A DNA stretch of 64,000 nt from assembly GCF_030704535.1 (NCBI RefSeq), contig NC_081810.1, positions 7,884,501 to 7,948,500 of the forward strand, read 5' to 3'. The DNA comes from Vitis vinifera. Taxonomy: Eukaryota; Streptophyta; Magnoliopsida; Vitales; Vitaceae. Within the stretch, counting starts at the first letter, position 1; every line of letters starts with the position of its first letter. This document shows positions 58,401 to 64,000 of the stretch, one piece after another. The position numbers were made by a program, and so were the translations under genes. The notes under the pieces were generated by a model, which saw only the letters and a list, made by a program, of their open reading frames with translations, had not been told where the DNA came from and ran no database searches.

Positions 58401-60395
58401 AGAAATAGTTGGCATGACTTCTTCCTCAGAACCTGTATTTTGGTGGAGAATAGCCTTAGAACCAGATTTTAGAATGATATCTGATGTAGAGAGACTCCTT
58501 TGGAAATACAGTTCACAGAATTACTTAATATAGTAGTTTTCAAAGATCCTTGGGTGGTGGATTGTTGGGTTGAGGGAGTAGAGATTTGGGGTGGCTAGAA
58601 ACCCATTTTCAGGAGGGTTGCTTCTTTGATTGGAAGTTGAAGCTTGTGGACCTTTATGCAGCTGTGATGTCTATTTTCAGCAGAGCACATCCTCTGTTAG
58701 ATCCTCCTAGAGGATTTTTGCTCTAGGCACTGCCTCACATTTTCCAAGCAGAAGATTTGGGATTACAAAGTGTCATCAAAAGTTAGTTTCTTTTCTTGGG
58801 AGTGATTGTGGGAAAAATCATACTGTTGACCAGCTCATGAGATGTGGTTGAAATATAGTTAATAGATGTTGTTTGTTGAAACAAAAGGAGGAACATATTC
58901 ATTGTGAGCTTCTAATTTGTAATTTTTGGCTTTCTTGCTTATGTGGGTTGTCATGGGTTCTTACATGAGCAACTAGCAGTTTCCCATTGTGTTGACACTG
59001 CAGTTTCAAGGAAAGAAACACAACGCGATATGGGCTACTTAAAACTTTGTTATTATGGTATTGTGGTAGAGTTAAATATGTAGATATCTAGTTTTTGCTT
59101 TCTTTTGGTTTTGTTGGCCTAGTGCACCTTGTATGCTTCCTATGTACTTGGGCGGCATGGCTCTTGCCCTCTTTTTGTTTGGCACTTTTATTAATACATA
59201 CCATCTCTAACATTCCTAAAAAGCAATAACATTTGAAACCTAATGGGAGTACTTAAAAATGAGAGTTATGCACAACTAAGCTGAAATTTGAGAGCATATA
59301 CTCAATTCAAGATAAAGAACCCGAAACATAATCAATGAATGCAGATCAGCAATAGGTTTTAAAAGAACACAGTTTCCATGCCCTCATAAACTTCTTGGCC
59401 CAAAAATGAACCAGATGATGAAAAAAAAAAAAAGTTACCTTTTGCTGATATTGCACCCCCAGTAACACACCCCGCAACAACTGTATTTGTTGTATCATGT
59501 TTTGCACGCGCCTTACACCAAACACGACACAATTAGTCCCCATAGTGAATAATTCAAACATGGATGAAAGTTATAGAAATATCAATTTGACTTGATATAC
59601 TTTTTAAAGTACCTTCTCAACTACACATTCTGCAGCTGAGAATATCAAGCCCATCACAGCAAAGGTCTTGGCTGAACCCCAGCTCCTGCTTCCCATCTGC
59701 TTTGCAGTGTAAATGAATTGCTGCCGAGCAGTCATTTCTTCTTGCATTATAGGATTGTCCAATGCCCCCAGAAACAAACCCATCAATAAACCAAGCCCTC
59801 CTCCTACAACCATTCCCACAAATCAACAATGACAGCTCAAAAATAAAGCTAAAATCTTGCACAGCCATAGACCCAAAACACCATGAACAATAAAATAAAT
59901 GACAAATTCAAGCACTATCCTTTCTTTGTGTTTATTCCTAGAAGAAAGAAAATGAAAATTAAAACTCAGTTTGGTCATTCCTTGGCTCTCGATGAAAAAG
60001 AGGCGATATTAAGCAGATTCCTTCCCGCTCCCTCACTTTTATCGAGAACCAAGATAAACCCAATACTGTAAACCTATTCGGATGGTTGAATACAACTTTA
60101 CCCTTCCCGTTTCTAGTATTTTCCTCCTTTTCTTAGCGACCAAACAGATAATAAATAAAAAGAAAACATGAAACCAAACTAATAATTCCAAAAACGACAT
60201 AATGAAACGTAAAGGGATTATTTCATTCTCACCCATTACTCCACTGGCAACGCTGCGAACAGCACAGTTGTTCCAAATGTCTTGGCCTCTGATCTCCTCC
60301 ACTGTGGGCATTCGTATGGGCTCAATCTGAGGCTTCTCTGCCTCCGTTGAGCTTGAAGAATCATTGGTAAATTCACTTCCTGAATTGCTGGACAT
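55427..60395 (-). CDS. TIM22: Mitochondrial import inner membrane translocase subunit TIM22
   Basis: The channel subunit of the TIM22 carrier translocase, which inserts multi-span carrier proteins into the mitochondrial inner membrane (Tim17/22/23 family). Four exons, 60233-60395, 59613-59803, 59439-59511 and 55427-55512, add to 513 nt and 170 residues, the usual size, with matching phases (1, 0, 1). The hydrophilic N-terminus is Ser/Glu-rich. IRMPTVEEIRGQDIWNNCAV leads to the Gly-rich membrane segments: SGVMGGGLGLLMGLFLGAL, KTFAVMGLIFSAAE, TVVAGCVTGGAISA and AACVGCAGFATFSVL. The protein ends EKFLDRHD. Conserved cysteines are kept. Intron 3 is unusually long, about 3.9 kb, and carries a LINE remnant. 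The start is ATG 60395. Confidence 0.95.
58300..59215 (+). mobile_element. LINE 3'-end remnant in TIM22 intron 3
   Basis: Broken frames such as KVSSKVSFFSW, INRCCLLKQKEEHIHCEL-like text and a tail (CACCTTGTATGCTTCC ... TTTTATTAATACATACC) resemble the end of plant L1 reverse-transcriptase ORFs and their 3' UTR. It lies antisense to TIM22. Stops are frequent, ends are unclear and no target duplication was found, so this is a moderate-confidence call. Confidence 0.4.
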
Positions 60396-61490
60396 TGTAC
60401 CAGAATCAACAAATCTCCATAAAACGGAGCAGTCTCGTTGAGAGCAAATCTACCGATTCCCAAATGTTGGAGACAATGTTCAACCAGAGAGGGCTTAAAC
60501 CTAGGCAGGGGTTTTGGGAGTTAAAACTTAAAAGAATAGATCACCGCTTGTATACTCTAGCATCTACTAGGAAAAAAAAGTGCAAACGTGGCAGTACCTT
60601 ACTGGTGAAAGTGGATCGTGCGGGGATCACGTGGTGCTTGTGGCCTACGGCGTCGTACAAAATTAGAGTTCCATGAACAAATTCCCTATTAAAATTTCTT
60701 TTTTTTTTTTTTGAAATTCTGCTACATTCAAATTAATTTTAATCACGCCCCTTAAAATATATCTGATTATCTTTAAAAATTTATCCTATCATAAAAGGAT
60801 CTCTTTCTTTCGAGTAAGAGATGAGCTAAGTGAAAATAATAAATTAAAAGGATAAAAAATGATATTTATCAAATTTATAAAGATTAAATGTATTTAATCA
60901 AAATTTTAAGAAAAGTGAACGAAATTAATCATATTATAAAATTTAATCGATAAAATTTGAAAAGATTTATTATAATTACATCATCCTCGAATTATTTATG
61001 AATATTTGATAAAATAATTAATTTTTGAAAAATTAAAAATTATGCAATTTTGATAATGTAAATTTTAAATCACTTAAAATTAAAAACTACATGTTTTCTT
61101 AATACAGTGAAATTAGATTTTTAAAAATGTATATTTTAATATAATATTTACTTCTAATGAAGTTGTTTTAAAATATAATCTTTTATTTTATTTATTTTTA
61201 ATTATTTAATATAATAAATTTAGAATCCTAAATGATGTCTATTTATTTGATCTATAAGAATTATTTTTTCATATATTTTTATTTATTTTAATACTTAATG
61301 TAATACATTTTAAATTACAATTAAATTATATTTAATTATTTACACTAATCACTTTTTCATTAAAAGGTTCGAAAATTTCTTGTTTCATGGTCATTGAGAA
61401 AAAAAAAACAAAAAACAAAAAATTAAACTATCTAACCTTTTTATCTTATTTATTTATTTTTATATTTTCTATCCTTATCTAACCTTGGAT
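60396..61490. other. Divergent promoter region between TIM22 and eS4
   Basis: The left 300 bp hold the TIM22 leader and promoter, with a CACGTG G-box at 60628-60633. The rest (about 60700-61480) is very AT-rich with no coding frame or defined element. Confidence 0.5.
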
Positions 61491-61616
61491 TGGGCTCAAA
61501 TTTTTAGCCCAAGATACAGCCTTTTGGGGTTAGGTTGATGTTGGGATGGGATGGGCTCAACCCGCCCACAATGTAGTCCGGGTTCAGGATATATATTTAT
61601 AGGTGAACTAGGGTTT
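61491..61616 (+). promoter_or_regulatory. eS4 promoter: three site II motifs, TATA-like box and telo-box
   Basis: TGGGCT (site II, TCP-binding type) occurs at 61491-61496 and 61552-61557, and on the minus strand at 61506-61511. ATATATTTATA (61590-61600) is TATA-like. AAACCCTA on the minus strand (61609-61616) is a telo-box. Site II plus telo-box is the known combination in plant ribosomal-protein and cell-proliferation promoters, so growth-linked expression is expected. Confidence 0.75.
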
Positions 61617-61710
61617 ATAGTGGCTGACGCTGTTTCAACCCAAGTTCATTCTCGTGGAGTAGCGGCCGTCGACACCGCCGGCGGTAGTCTAGTGATTCAA
61701 GACTGTCAAC

Positions 61711-64000
<2,290 letters not shown>

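Overview
The window is plant nuclear DNA. Genes are split by GT-AG introns, AT-rich intergenic DNA is full of LTR retrotransposons and MITEs, and every conserved protein fits a eudicot. Grapevine (Vitis) is my best guess, because the Ty3/gypsy polyprotein at 41.4-43.9 kb resembles a family I remember as abundant in grape. That is recollection, not a search result.

Host genes, left to right: the 3' part of an ALOG/LSH transcription-factor gene (+, 3-641); eIF2alpha (-, 6284-12287, seven exons, 344 aa); tRNA-Ser(CGA) (-, 12511-12592); a GILT-type thiol reductase (-, 25936-29719, five exons, 259 aa) with a second GILT first exon upstream (-, 30616-30894); a cinnamoyl-CoA-reductase-like dehydrogenase (-, 31301-35332, six exons, 329 aa); TIM22 (-, 55427-60395, four exons, 170 aa); and the 5' part of ribosomal protein eS4/RPS4 (+, from 61711). 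I rebuilt exon borders by reading GT-AG signals and checking that the frame closes. The genes are unrelated housekeeping or metabolic loci and do not form a cluster.

Mobile DNA makes up over half of the window. The main element is a complete Ty3/gypsy Tat-lineage retrotransposon at 36535-53154 (16.6 kb). It is flanked by the target duplication ACAAG and has giant LTRs of 4.77 and 4.29 kb. It has a tRNA-Arg-type primer site, no gag, protease or catalytic RT, decayed RNase H, second RNase H and integrase, and a long 3' region with two tandem-repeat families. Each LTR also holds an AT-rich array of about 140-bp repeats and what looks like the first coding exon of a plant PP2A B'' regulatory subunit gene. 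A second, related LTR in the opposite orientation spans 13051-21386 (target duplication ATAGG). It appears to be a solo LTR, split by a copia element that is itself interrupted by another insertion. It too carries a gene-like fragment in sense orientation, probably from an At1g61900-like GPI-anchored protein. The most unusual idea the window supports is therefore a giant-LTR Tat family that carries host first-exon fragments inside its LTRs.

Other points: a decayed copy of the eIF2alpha 5' end lies at 24729-24919, beyond the transposon block; a 5'-truncated LINE with an 11-bp target duplication sits in eIF2alpha intron 1; a weaker LINE remnant lies in TIM22 intron 3; and several MITE-like inverted repeats are present. 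The eS4 promoter shows three TGGGCT site II motifs and a telo-box.
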